A stretch of 64,000 nucleotides of DNA from Triops longicaudatus (Eukaryota; Arthropoda; Branchiopoda; Notostraca; Triopsidae), in the NCBI GenBank assembly GCA_022885665.1, contig JAGQDJ010000056.1:124001-188000 (forward strand), in the 5' to 3' direction. Each line of letters starts with the position of its first letter. Position 1 is the stretch's first letter. The translations under genes were made by a program, and so were the position numbers. The notes beneath the pieces were generated by a model. That model searched no databases. It was not told where the DNA came from and saw nothing but the letters and a program-made list of their open reading frames with translations. Positions 1-25,132 of this stretch are shown one piece after another.

Positions 1-1576
1 CTTTCTTCCATTCCACCTAGTTTTTGGTTGCACCGCACAATTTCTTGCTTGCTTTCCTGGAATCATTCATAAAACATCCATACGATCATCTTAAGATGAA
101 TTTAACAGGAAATTAAATCTACTTGAAGTTTGTTATCAAGATCTCGCCGTTCATTCTCCTGCTTTCTCAGAAACTCCAATTCTGCCTTTTGGTACCGGTC
201 AATTGCCGTGCTTAGCTCTTTTTCCCGTATTAGTAATTTGCTGCTAACGTGCTGGCAGCTTTGAGCCTCGGATTCGAGTTTCCTTTGAAGCTCTGTGAGG
301 AAGTAGGTTGAATAAACACGTAAGAAGAACAAAGGTACAGAAAAGAAAGAGTTAACCTTGGCAAAGCTGATTCAAATTAGCTTTGTCCGTTTCCATACAG
401 CTAATCTCTTGAGCGTGATTCAGTGCCAAGAAGTCGAGTTGCCTTTTGTGTAGTCCTAATGCTTCTTCTAATTGCCCTTTGACTAAAGTTAAGTCCCTAG
501 ACAGCTGCTGGATCTGACGCTCCAATTCCTTCTCGTGCTCTTGCGAAGATCGGTAATTAAATTCTGCAGATTCCAATTGTCGTCGCAAATCGCCATTTTC
601 GACCTTTATAACAGTTCTTAGTCGGATTTGTGGAAATAAAGAATTACGGACTTCAAGACGATGGTGTTCGGCTTTCCATTCCCTCTCTTGTTGAGTGTGA
701 CTCATTCTTAGGGTTTCTAACTGGGTTGCTAATTTTGCTTTTTCTTCGAGAGCTAAATCCGCTTCTTGCTGAAGAGACGTAAACGCCGTTCGCATGAGCG
801 TTATTTCTTTCCTCCATTGCTCTTTCTTCCGTAACCAGGTGGATTTTAGTTTCTTGAGCTGTTTGGTTAGCTGTGCTTTGTCCTTTTCTAACGAAATTTT
901 CTATTAAAAAATGAATTATTATGAGTATAAAAAGTAAATGCATAAATGTATAACATGTGTAAAATAACGAAAGATTCTAATCAGAAATGCGTACTTTTGA
1001 TTGAGTCGTAGTTAAGATAGTTCTTTTCTCGTAGTGTGATCTTTCTTGCGTTTCGGCAACGGCTTTTATCAGCGAGTCTGTTTGTATATGCAAGTGTCGC
1101 AGAGCGTTTTGGGCTTCTTCTAATGCGTTCTGCGTTACAACCAGTTTGGAATTGCAACGGTGTTCGAAACTCGCTTGAATTTGGCTAGCTAATAGGTTGT
1201 CTTCCAAGACAGTTTCAAGCTAAGATTTGTATGACGTTAGTGTATATGCAATACAGGAGTTGTTTGGAATTCAAAACCTTTTGGGAAAGCTGCGAAATAA
1301 AAGCGTCTTTCGATGCGACGTCCGATTGGAGTCTTTTGATAAGTTCGCTGTTTTCTCGGTGAGATTTCTCTGTGTCCAAACGCAATCGCTGTAGTTCTTG
1401 GTCTTTTCTTGAGACAAAAGAGAAATTTCAGAATGTGAATTTTGAAGATCTTTTTTTTACCTCGAAAATTCGGATTTGAGCAATAAGAAATTGGTTTTAA
1501 ACTGCTCGGCTCTTATTCTTTCACTTTGTAAAGCTGTGTACACATCTTCTTTTCCACTAGGAGAAGATGATTGCAT
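1..1576 (-). CDS. CEP83-like centrosomal coiled-coil protein, 5' part (3' end outside window)
   Basis: At least five exons on the minus strand encode almost uninterrupted coiled coil rich in Glu, Gln, Leu and Lys. The start is an ATG at 1576; exon 1 (1461-1576) begins MQSSSPSGKEDVY and reads through a segment resembling the N-terminus of CEP83 (pattern ERIRAEQFKTNFLLLKSEF). Later exons lie near 1275-1410, 977-1207, 600-900 and 100-410. CEP83 is a distal-appendage protein needed for docking centrioles to the membrane during cilium formation. The match rests on the N-terminal segment and overall architecture, and coiled coils are easily confused, so another centrosomal coiled-coil protein is possible. 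The gene leaves the window at its 3' side. It is divergent from the ATM gene, with about 670 bp between the two starts. Confidence 0.55.
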
Positions 1577-2244
1577 TTTCGCCGGAATTAGTTTTTCATT
1601 TAAATTTTCCAGTCAAACGAAGCACCCGTCTTCGACCAAACATAGATTTTTTAAGTTTCTGACTAAGAGATGGCACCACAGGCAAAGAACAGTTAATTTC
1701 TGTCGAACTCAACAGAAGAATTAATTCGAAATACAAGAATTTCTCAGTTTCTTAGACAACTATGCATAATGAATCTTTGAGTTATTTAGCTTCGCAACTC
1801 ATACAGTATAATGCTAATTCCTATCAAATCACTGGACATTGTAAAAATGTGCACTGTGAATTATTTCTGCCATTAAAAAAAGAAACTCACGAGAGGCCTA
1901 ATCTACTTTAATTTGATTTTATAATTTATTTAATTATTGATTATATAATGTATTTTTTAATTTTTACTTTATCTTTTGGAAATTTTCTTTACATTACAAA
2001 AGGGTCACGTGAATTTTCCAATTCGAATTGATTGGTCTCGTCTTTCGCGGATTTGCACGGTTCTTCGTTTGCACTAGCATAAAGGAGTTTCCGTGTAAAA
2101 CGAATTTCTCTCTCCCTAGTTCGCGCGAACGGTTTATCAGTTCGCGGATCAACATTCAAAATAATAACAAACCTTGCTTTTTGCATGTGAGATAACCTTT
2201 AAGTGAAATGTAGCTTTTCTAAAAAAGTGAAACTGGTTTACAAC
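1577..2244. promoter_or_regulatory. Shared divergent promoter region of the CEP83-like and ATM genes
   Basis: No convincing coding exon is seen between the two head-to-head start codons. The stretch is AT-rich on the left and less so around 2000-2200. A palindromic CACGTG E-box lies at 2006-2011. A 65-codon open frame on the minus strand at 1989-2186 has no recognisable domain and probably reflects untranslated sequence. Confidence 0.4.
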
Positions 2245-15958
<13,714 letters not shown>

Positions 15959-16401
15959 ATTGTAATCGTCGTTTGCTGTAACGTTTTTCTAAAGTTCGAA
16001 GATAATTTTTATGACGTCAGCTTGATTTTCGTGGTTGTCAGGCTATTTTTGCATTTACCTTTTATAATAATCTTTGCCACTGTTCTTTTTAAAACAAAGG
16101 CAATAAATCTTTTGTTTTTAAATCGTCAAGTGATAAGTTGGAATTTATTGATCACAAGGGTTGTTTCGAAAATTTGAAGTCTTGTCGACCTCTTTTTATC
16201 GAGGGGATTATTGTTATCATCACTTAGAAAAGCGATTGATAAGATTGTTCGCTGGCATTTTTCGAGAACAGAATGTCAAGGGAGAAGCTGATCAGTCAAA
16301 AGCGAACAAACAAGCTTTAAAGGCTGCGGAGTTGTAATACAAGGTGGAATAAGCCTAATTTCTCTCTGCGTAACCGTGAACTACTTTTTCGTGTTGTGCT
16401 A
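15959..16401. other. Intergenic, ATM to PLPPR-like gene
   Basis: This holds the ATM 3' UTR with its AATAAA and the presumed promoter and 5' UTR of the next gene on the same strand. No further gene or repeat is seen. Confidence 0.5.
16102..16107 (+). promoter_or_regulatory. Polyadenylation signal of ATM
   Basis: AATAAA lies 144 bp after the ATM stop codon. Confidence 0.6.
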
Positions 16402-19039
16402 ATGGCGTCTAGAATATCATCACCCAGTCCAAAACAACCTGACAAGGTGCCAGATGTTATTCGAGAACCGGGACTAAAAAAAGAAGCTGGTCCGATGTTC
16501 TTGCCATATTTCTTTGCTGAAATGCTCTCCGTTGCGGCTTTAGCGGCGTTAGCCTATTTTATGAGGTGAGATGTGCCACTCTTCTTTCGAGATTATGCCC
16601 TTTGCCAAATATTTGGTGTTTTTAGAAGGACGGATGTGTTCAAATCAACCAGCCAGTGGGCGTTCACTGATGATCCAAATTATAATGTAAAACCACCGGA
16701 GTCCGACCCGACTTTTTTTGTGCCTGAAAGCACCTTCTCTTTCATTGTTATATTTCTACCAGTTGGAGTGGTGCGTAGCTTAATAATGAGAAAAACTCGC
16801 AACTATTATTCATTATCTTGTATAATTCGACGAATTCGTCGTACAGGTGTTAGTAAAGGAAGGATTCAAATGGGCATTATCCGAGGAACCCACCATGACC
16901 CTTCTTGTTTGCGGCTGTGGAATCAATGAATCATTCAGAAGAGTTGTACGGTTTTCTGGTAAAAGACGAGACTTTTCTATACATACACTACGCGATTATA
17001 GCTCGGGTAGCACAACTGATTCAATTGCCCTCGAATTTGCTCACGATGCACATATTCACTCTAGGGTGGGATAAATGGCACTTTGTTGATTTGCTAACTG
17101 TTATGCGTATTATTAGTATAGTAAAAGTGTTATCTGCCAACGCATAGATTTGTTCTATAACCATGTCTTACAATGTACGACGCCACGACGCCAAGCCTGG
17201 AAATTATCGTCATCGTTGAATATGATCATCTTGTGAGTGTTGAAAGGGTGAAAACGATCCAATCAAAGCTCAGCCACTATGGAGGACTTTAAAATGATTT
17301 TACAGAAGTCATGAAAATCAAAAGAAATGCATCAGTACGGTTGAGACTAACGCATTTTTTTTTGTAAATCAAAAGTATGAGCTGCACAAACGGCAAAATA
17401 AAAGAAAACGATTTTTCACGCTACTTTTGCTCTACAACGATTTTACTATTTATTTGAATTACACCTATAACTTTTTATAAATCTTTTAACTCTATCGTAT
17501 ATTTTTCTTGATTAATAAATATGTAAGTTTCCTTACGCCAAAACACACGGACATTTTCCCCACCCCCAAATCCTGACTAGCCCCTGAGTGTGAAAGTCTC
17601 AAAAGATACACTTCGAAAGTCTCTAGTTTTTCCGGTATTTTAGCTAATGTTTCGCTTTCTTGAAGCTCTTAGTATCAGTTCTAACAGTCAAAACATCATC
17701 TAGTGAGCGTGTATTCATACTAAAGTTTTGTAAACACGTGAAATGAAAAATCCAAAATTGTCCGAACTGTCCTGTCCCTCATTTTGTACTCGGATATGAA
17801 GAGGCTCTTCTCACCAGGCTTTTTGTTGATTCCCCTGTAGTTGTTTACACAGTAGCTTGCACTGCATATGAACGATACGAAACAGGCTAAAAGTTTCCTC
17901 GTAACTTGCATAACTTTATCCCAGATGCTGTTACCGGGTATTTAGTCGCGTAGCGTGAAAATTCAGTATAAAAATTTTGTAAAATAAATATGATTTAGTT
18001 TAAAGCGTTAAAAGCTTAGGTTGTTATTTCATGGGATTATGCTTAACCTCCGTCTGTGTCGACGGAATTCAACTGATGACAGGGAGGCCAAACCCGTCAT
18101 TTGTATATTCATGCTTTGGAGAGAAGCCGCCGACTCTCAACTACTTATCGATCAAGGATTGCACAAGTGAGCTAATGCCGACTTGGAAATGTTATTTCTA
18201 TTTCAGAAATAGATATAGAAGTTTTGAGATTCTTGACCTAAATTGGCTTTTTCACGGTTCACAGAGCCTGACGCTTACTATTTAAGCGACCGTAGTTTTC
18301 CGAATAGTAAAGGTGCTTTGGCAGCGTATTGTTTCTTCTTCGTTGGCAGGTAATCCATGCATCAGCACGAATTTTCCTTCTTATGTAAATCTAAACTGTC
18401 TTGTTCTACTTAGTTACTTAAAACGCTTGTTGGAATTCCGATCAATTTATACCATCAAACCTTATTTTTTGGTTGGTTTGACGACCCTTGCCGTTTTACC
18501 CGCCTTAGGGGATTATGCTGCCACCCTTTGCCATTTGGATGCCGTCATATGGGGACTTGTTATCGGATTAGGCATGAGCATATTCATAGTACGTCATCAC
18601 AAATCCTCCGTTATATTATTTTTCACAATTTAAATCGATATTGTTTTTTATCGTATTTTTATTATTTTTGTATTTTTGGTTACGCCAGGTGGACCATTTA
18701 CACTACTTCGAAGAAAGGCGGAAAATAGAAGAACACGACCAGCAGTTCGGTGCTTTAACGGGCAACTATTCTCGGCCAATTTACAATCCACTTGTGAACA
18801 TTCTGCCACGTATCCAAGCCGTTAATCGAAGTTTGCGCTCTTACAACCATTACAGCACTGCACCGGCGCAATCTTTACCAAAACAAGCGGGCGTTCAACG
18901 AAGTAATACCGTGGCCGGCCCTTCTGCCCATTCGCGCGTGAGCACTGTGAGCCGCGAAGGCTTTTATTATTCCCCACGATTGGATTACTTTAATAGCCAG
19001 GCGCCCATTAGTTCCAGTAAACCCTATATGGCTTATTGA
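16402..19039 (+). CDS. Phospholipid phosphatase-related (PLPPR/LPPR-type) membrane protein, catalytically degenerate
   Basis: The start ATG 16402 encodes MASRISSPSPKQPDK, followed by a first membrane segment (LPYFFAEMLSVAALAALAYF). Exons continue at 16628-16769, 16847-16962, about 18020-18130 after a roughly 1 kb intron, about 18265-18350, 18412-18590 and 18689-19039. Six hydrophobic segments and the order of motifs match the PAP2/LPP fold, most closely the PLPPR branch (RFSG, then GLCLTSVCVDGIQ, GRPNPSF, SFPNSKGALAAYC). Active LPPs need K-x6-RP, PSGH and SR-x5-H-x3-D. Here the Lys is Gly, PSGH reads PNSK, and the third motif reads GDYAATLCHLD, with the SR lost and the nucleophile His replaced by Cys. 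PLPPR proteins are likewise inactive and act at the plasma membrane. The C-terminal tail is a polar, Ser-rich cytoplasmic segment. Confidence 0.8.
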
Positions 19040-19106
19040 TTTGTTTCAGCGCTTCTCCCTTTTCATTAACGCTCTTGTAACTATAACCTTTGGTTTTGAT
19101 TTCTGA

Positions 19107-19112
19107 AATAAA
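19107..19112 (+). promoter_or_regulatory. Polyadenylation signal of the PLPPR-like gene
   Basis: AATAAA lies about 70 bp after the stop codon at 19039. Confidence 0.6.
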
Positions 19113-19298
19113 AGCTTTTGAAGCAATAGCTTTGGCCTATAGAGTCACCGGACTGCGCAGGTCTACGTGGTTGCGCTAGTAACGTAGGGCATAACATGTG
19201 CCAACCGACTTAAAGGGATTATTTATTATAAAACCAGGCAAGCTCGCTTCTTACATGGGAAAACAGTATTGTGAAGTGGCGTTCAGTGGCTTACAAAC

Positions 19299-20179
19299 AT
19301 GGGCAACCTATTCTCCAGGTTATGGCAAACGTTATGGGGCCTTAATGGAAAAGAATCTTCCTTGGAACAAAAACAGCCTGTGCAGCCTAAAAAGGCTTAT
19401 TCGTGGTAATATTGCCTTTTTTACCGTACAGTAGTTTACTGCATTCGTAATGTTCAGGCTGCTGAGAAAAGTGTTCGTGTGTGTTCTATTTGTAGGGATC
19501 AACGGGATCGAGAAGACATGAAAAGTTACACGATAGATGGCTGTAAAGCGATTTCTGTTTGCCGATTCCCTGGCACCATCAACGGACAGCAATTCCAAAT
19601 TGCAAATTGTGAAGGAACTACCATTCTACTGTTAGACATAGTCGATTCTATGATCATAGACGATTGTCGCAATTGCCTTATCGTTGTAGGACCTGTGAAA
19701 TCCAGGTAATTCTGTGTGAAAACCTTATCTTACGGAGAATTACTCATATCTGTTTTTTGTGACGTACTTTCTAGCGTATATCTAAGGAACTGCACTGATT
19801 GTACCGTGTTCGCGGCATGTGGGCAATTAAGGACAAGAGATTGTCGGAAATTAGATTTGATTTTATATTGTCCTACCCAGCCTTGCATTGAATCATCGAC
19901 CGAACTAAGGTTCGCACCTTTAAAACTGTCTTACATGAATTTCAAAGGTAATCAGTTCTGATGTCAAGAGAGGTAATAAAAAAACTTTTCTCTCATTAAT
20001 TTTTAGATTATCTTGTTCGCTGTGAGCTGGAGGGTATGCTGAATATGTGGGACCAAATTCACGATTTCACGCCTTCTGAGCACAGCTCCAATTTTACACT
20101 CTTTAAGGATTTAGAAACGAGCCATTTTTTGCCCAAAATACCAGAAGAATGCAACGGGTACTACAAAAAGAAAGATTAA
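19299..20179 (+). CDS. RP2: RP2 (XRP2) homologue, TBCC-domain ARL3 GTPase-activating protein, short form
   Basis: Exon 1 (19299-19406) starts MGNLFSRLWQTLWGLNG and joins a second exon at about 19495 in the typical YSWDQR context. Later exons are about 19495-19705, 19773-19945 and 20006-20179. The TBCC beta-helix is clear: GRFPGTINGQQF-like signature, IDDCRNC, GPVKS, LRNCTDC, LRTRDCRKLD, IESSTE and IHDFTP. The Arg in QLRTRDC corresponds to human Arg118, the arginine finger for ARL3, and the Glu of IESS is kept. Gly2 for N-myristoylation is present, but human Cys3 (palmitoylation) is Asn. The protein ends soon after the TBCC domain (about 220 residues against 350 in human), so the C-terminal NDPK-like domain is missing. 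RP2 releases lipidated cargo from ARL3 carriers at the cilium base. Confidence 0.9.
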
Positions 20180-21592
20180 ACCTTCCTGCACTAATACGCT
20201 TTCTTTTGTAGAATTAGTCTGAAATTCGGCGTAGAAAAAGCAATTAGTCCCGCTCCGCTGGGATCGCAGAACAACACAAATGAGATTTTTACTCTGAAAA
20301 TTTAATAGAGATTTAAATTTATGTGACGTTTTTCCGCTTCGGATATATGGCACTTTAGCCTTGTAATTTCTATTTTTATGACACCTAATACACAACATAT
20401 TCACCGTTACACTTCTTCTATACTTCAGGTTATGCGGCAGAGCCCATTTTTATCTATCACGAAAGGTCACCCCTTGTTAGTTGTTATCGACTTTTGATAC
20501 TACCCACGCTATGTTCATTTTTATAGTATTTAGAGATCAATAAATTTGGATTAAACGTAGTTAGACGGCTTGCGCCCACTTACCATAAGGCCTCTATAAG
20601 CTGGTTTCCATACAAGCTTTGCTAGAAAATTCATTCTTAATTAGTGGTCGAGGAGGCACAGGCTAGTTGACACATCGGGTAAACCTTAAAAAAAAATCAT
20701 AACTGACGAACTACAATGTTTTGGAACTGGAAGAAACTAACCACTTAATGGGTAAAACGAAGCCCACATAGAGAAAGTTTTGGCGAAAAGGAATACATTA
20801 TATGCGAGAAATAAATAAAAACTGAGTCCACTTCAATTTTGCAAGAAACGTGTTCTGTTAATTTCGCTGTGCTGCTCAATATATGTATCTAAGAATGAAT
20901 TAAAATACCTTTTATATAAATAATAAGTTAGAGAGTAATACTTCTAAATACTTATCACAGATTCAGTGTATTAACTTCGCACGAAGACTAACCGTCGTAC
21001 ACCACATCCACATTATGTACCCAGCATTTCATTTTGTACACTTGGAAGAGCCATTAGTTTTCACGGTCGTTTGGTCTTACTTTTCGTCTTTTTGAAGTCT
21101 AATATACCTCTTTTGATATCCAGGACACTAGAACATCTAAAAAAGATTTTTTTAATTAAAGTTTAATTTTTTTTCGCGTGAAGTGAATACCTGAACAGTG
21201 AAGAGCAAAAAATTGCTCACACCGCCCTGTCCCTCCTTTATCACCATGATGGTGCTTGTTTTTTTTTTAAATGTTTTGACCAATAGTCCTGTTGTCTAAA
21301 TACTATAAATAAGTTAACAGTAAGAAGAAAAATACGTTATAATTCTTTAAAGAAAATAACGAAGAAAATATATTGGTAATTTATTGACGGCTTGAAGTAT
21401 TTTTAAATTTGGCGCTTTTAGCGCCATGATCCAGTGCGGTGCCAATTGAAAACAATGTTTACGTTTTTATCGTTAGTTTGCATTTGGATAGCATAGAACG
21501 TAATTTGCTGCTTTCGTAAGTTTTCGGTCTATTAGATATTAGATTTCTTAAAGTTTAACGCTCCATTTCGTTGTTGGATAATTTAGTGAAAC
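20180..21592. other. Intergenic, RP2 to p47
   Basis: About 1.4 kb without a convincing gene. It contains the RP2 3' UTR with an AATAAA near 20538 and AT-rich sequence. Short open frames here (for example minus strand 20111-20404) overlap the RP2 3' end and carry no recognisable domain. Confidence 0.5.
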
Positions 21593-23844
21593 ATGTCACA
21601 AGACCACGCTACCCTTATTACACAGTTTCAAGATGTCACGGGCACTGATGAAGAAAGAGCCAAGTTTTACTTGGAAGCAGCGAACTGGCGGCTAGAAGTA
21701 TTTTTTTTAACATACGTGTTACATGTAAAATAATTGTTACTTGTTATTAGGTTGCTTTGGGTAGCTTCTTTGAATCTGACGGAGGAGCGGATGCCGGAGT
21801 TGATCCCGGTGACGTAGCTATGGTCGAAGAAGAAGAGAATGATTCAGAAGACGAAGTGATTCCAGAGCCAACTGGAGCAGCTACTCGTAGGCAGAAACCA
21901 AAGTAAACTATACTACTATATCATATTAAGGCAACGGTACTCATTTTTATTTATTTTACAGCCGGTTTAAGCCGCTGGAGATATCTGACTCCAGCGAAGA
22001 AGAATCTGACGAAGGTCAAGCATTTTACGTTGGTGGGTCCGAACGCAGTGGCCAGCAAGTATTAGGCCCACCTAGAAAAGCGAAGAACAAGAATGCAGAT
22101 GAGCTTGTTAAAGACGTTTTCAAATCTGCCAAAGAACATGGTGCAGTTGTAGTCGATCCTACAATGGCTCCGTCGTCCAAAGGACCGAAAGTGTTTGGTG
22201 GAACCGGACATCGCCTAGGTCAAACTTCAGATGACACAGAAGGTATTTATCCTACCCATAAAGCTGTAAGAGCATTTACAGCGCCAAGTAGCGTCAATGG
22301 CTAACCTAAAATGTGGAAAATGTAGTTATTCCCGGGAAAAAGGCTCCTCCTAAACCGCAAGAAGTCGTTTTACGCTTATGGAAAACGGGTTTCACTGTAG
22401 GCGATGGTCCTTTACGCGATTACAACGAACCTGGCAACCTTCAGTTCATTGCCTCCATTAAGCGAGGGTAAAAAGCACCTTAAAGTTCGCTTTTTATCGT
22501 TTATTTATTGATTTTCAACCGTTTGTCTCTTCAGAGAAGTTCCTATGGAGTTGATTAGAGCTGCCCGTGGCCAAGAAGTTCACATAAACTTGGAAGACCA
22601 CCGTCATGACGAATTCGTTGCACCCAAAACTAACTTCAAAGCATTTGGTGGAGCAGGTCACACTTTGGGAAGGTAAAAAAAAGAGGAAAGAAAGATGTTA
22701 GGACAAAACTTCACAGAAAGAAGGGGGAAAAAATAAAAATAAATAATACTAATTGTAACAATAATAGTAATATTTATCGTAGTTTTGCAAATTGATCACA
22801 GTACGGTCGACTTCATGTTGTCCGCCTGGTACGAGGGTTGGATGCTATAATTGGATAAGTGCAAAACCGGTTAATCCGAAAAACGTTGTAAAGAAGTTAC
22901 AGTACGTCATTCAGGTCTTAAAAATGTATTATATGCTGGATATAATTTTATTAAATGTTAATAAATTCCAGTAAAGAATCAGTGCTTTTCGTCACTGTTT
23001 AGATCAAAATTCTTATTATACTTCTTGTAAAATTTCTTTACTTTAGCACCTGCATTCCAGCCGTTTACATGTAAGAGGGAGTCTACAGTAATAGCCTAAC
23101 GATAAATTAAACATGGATAAATAAACAAAAACTAGAACAAAACGGGTTATATTACAAATTAGTAGAATGACAGCGTCGAAATTATATTAAATAAACAGTT
23201 ACCCGTTGGAAGATAATGTAAAGTATAAGTAGTAGAAACGTATTTATAAGTTAATTGAAAAATGGAGTATATTAAGACAAGGTGACTGAAAATTTTTTTG
23301 GTCATCAGGTTATCCTACAATGCTTTTACTCATTTTTTGGACTTTTTTACTAGTCCGGCTCCTAATTTCGTTGGTGCGCCCTCTGCGCCGTCCAAAGCTG
23401 CATCCGCGTCAGGGGCTAGCTCCGCCCCTGCCACAGCTACTAGCAGTGAAGCAGCAGCACGTACTCAAGTCCCATTGGATGATTCGAAACCTACCACTCA
23501 GATCCAAGTTCGGCTAACGGACGGTTCTCGCCTAGTAGCCAAAATGAATACATCGCATACCGTTGCCGACTTACGGAAATTCATTTCTGGGTGCGTACCT
23601 TTCATCTTATCTATAAATTTTGAAGCATTTTTTATGCTCGTAAATTCATTTCACCAAATATTTCTAGACTTTTATTTCTAATAATGGGTATCTTAATTTT
23701 GTATATTACAGAGCAAGGCCAGATTTAACTTCACAACCGTTTATGATACTTTCTTCATTTCCTACAAAAGAATTAACGCAAGACAGCCAAACTTTGGAAG
23801 AAGCTGGGCTAATGAACGCCACCGTTCTTATGCGTCACAAGTGA
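21593..23844 (+). CDS. NSFL1C: p47 / NSFL1C, UBA-SEP-UBX cofactor of p97/VCP
   Basis: The start ATG 21593 opens a UBA domain (MSQDHATLITQFQDVTG, then AANWRLE and VALGSFFE). An acidic linker follows (EEEENDSEDE, ISDSSEEESDE), then a central region with FGGTGHRLG. The SEP domain (LWKTGFTVGDGPLRDY, FIASIKRGEVPMEL) is followed by FKAFGGAGHTLG. A Ser/Ala-rich linker leads to the UBX domain (TTQIQVRLTDGSRLVAKMN, TVADLRKFI, FPTKELTQ), and the protein ends in VLMRHK. The large intron (about 22674-23355) is confirmed in phase by ggaag/gtaaaa joined to tactag/tccggc, giving LGSPAPNF. The protein binds ubiquitin and p97 in Golgi and ER membrane fusion. Its 3' end converges with the GT92-like gene 155 bp away. 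Confidence 0.95.
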
Positions 23845-23943
23845 AAAAATATCAGCTGGGTAAATTCAGTTAACTAGACCAGCGCACTCTTTTTTTTATT
23901 GCAAAAATTCATCGTTGTCTGGCTTACAATGTTCGTGTGGAGG

Positions 23944-23949
23944 AATAAA
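23944..23949 (+). promoter_or_regulatory. Polyadenylation signal of p47
   Basis: AATAAA lies 100 bp after the p47 stop and 50 bp before the end of the opposing GT92-like gene, so the two 3' UTRs probably overlap. Confidence 0.55.
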
Positions 23950-23998
23950 AGACAAAACCACTTGTATTTACATTGTGCAGATCATAACTAACATTTCC

Positions 23999-25132
23999 TT
24001 AAGCCAATTTCTCATGCTTCTTGAAGTAGCTCGAAGACTCTTCCAACAACGGCCTGATGCGTTCCAAAGGCATTTTGGAATTATTCGCTTCGCTTGACTG
24101 GCAAGGAATACATTTATATACGTGGCCTTTGGTGGAGGGAATCAATTCCACGGCAGTAGATGTATTCCGTGAGAACGTATTAGCCATCGAGAAGAGCGAA
24201 ATGGGCTTTAGAGCCTGATGTACGGCCTGCGACGCTTGTAGCATTTTTAGGAATCTTTTCGAAGAATTGCAGCAAACTGCGGTAGTACGGAGTGAGATCT
24301 TCTTAATAGGGCTTTTGCCCAGTTTTTCCAAGAAAGTCGGAATGTCTTCGGTGTTGAAATCGGGTAACAGGTAATATGACCATGGTAGGAATAGGTTTTT
24401 AGACGACACGGCACGAAGCCCGCAATCGTGGACTAAAAGATCGCCTTCTAGCTCAGTGTTCCATGTTGGTAGAAATAGTTTGATTTCTTCCTCCTTAGCA
24501 AAGTCTTCTAAGGTTTTAAGTATCTCGGGGTTAAGTCCTCGATGGTACAGAACAAATTTTCGGACGCCGATGGCGTGATGGAATAAAAGGAAGTCGATAA
24601 CTTCGTCCGATTGCACCAACGCCGCTGGCAGCAGTGTGCAAATACCGGCAGCGAATGGTAAGGGCGTTTGGGGTTTACGCCATTGGATGAAGAGTGCAAT
24701 GGAGCTAATGGCATCAGAGTAGCGTAGTACTTCGTACTTGTCGTCTAACTGGCACTGCAAGGAGACCATCGTGGGAGTAATTAATTTCTTGAACGTTAAT
24801 TGGCCGGTGACATTAACCGAACCCATACTTCCGTAGCATTTCAGGCTCTGAAGCGTGGAAAGGTCTTTGAATACAGCTAAGGTATGGACTGAGAAGTCTT
24901 CTTCGTCACCGTAGGCTCCGTAAAACTGCATACGGTCTTGGCTGCTTTGCCAGACTTCGAACGGCCGGGTTAAGGGAGGCGTGGCAAAGGTGTCCACGGC
25001 TGATGGAGCGCCGAACATGTCCAGTACTTCGAGTACGCTGTACAAATGGTCATATTTGTGCTTGTAGATTACGAAAGCGACGAGGGAGAGGAGGGCTAAC
25101 ACGGCTAAACTTAACTGTTGGTAACGTCGCAT
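23999..25132 (-). CDS. GT92 (DUF23)-like type II membrane protein, single exon
   Basis: An intact 377-codon frame starts MRRYQQLSLAVLALLSLVAF, a short cytoplasmic tail plus signal anchor as in Golgi glycosyltransferases. The middle part has the GT92 layout: CTLLPAALVQSDEVIDFLLF, HHAIGVRKFVLYHRGLNPEI, then LFLPTWNTE and a DCGLRAVSSKNLF segment. In GT92 enzymes the last is followed by a DLDEF-type DxD metal site. Here that position reads LPWSYYLLPDFNTEDIP, with no clear DxD. GT92 proteins add galactose to N-glycan core fucose and related acceptors. This copy may therefore be inactive or divergent. Assignment is at fold-family level only. Confidence 0.65.
   Translation of the reverse strand: MRRYQQLSLAVLALLSLVAFVIYKHKYDHLYSVLEVLDMFGAPSAVDTFATPPLTRPFEVWQSSQDRMQFYGAYGDEEDFSVHTLAVFKDLSTLQSLKCYGSMGSVNVTGQLTFKKLITPTMVSLQCQLDDKYEVLRYSDAISSIALFIQWRKPQTPLPFAAGICTLLPAALVQSDEVIDFLLFHHAIGVRKFVLYHRGLNPEILKTLEDFAKEEEIKLFLPTWNTELEGDLLVHDCGLRAVSSKNLFLPWSYYLLPDFNTEDIPTFLEKLGKSPIKKISLRTTAVCCNSSKRFLKMLQASQAVHQALKPISLFSMANTFSRNTSTAVELIPSTKGHVYKCIPCQSSEANNSKMPLERIRPLLEESSSYFKKHEKLA

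Noticed and set aside
1989..2186. 65-codon minus-strand open frame in the CEP83-ATM promoter
   Set aside because: No recognisable domain, no splice support, and it lies between two confident start sites.
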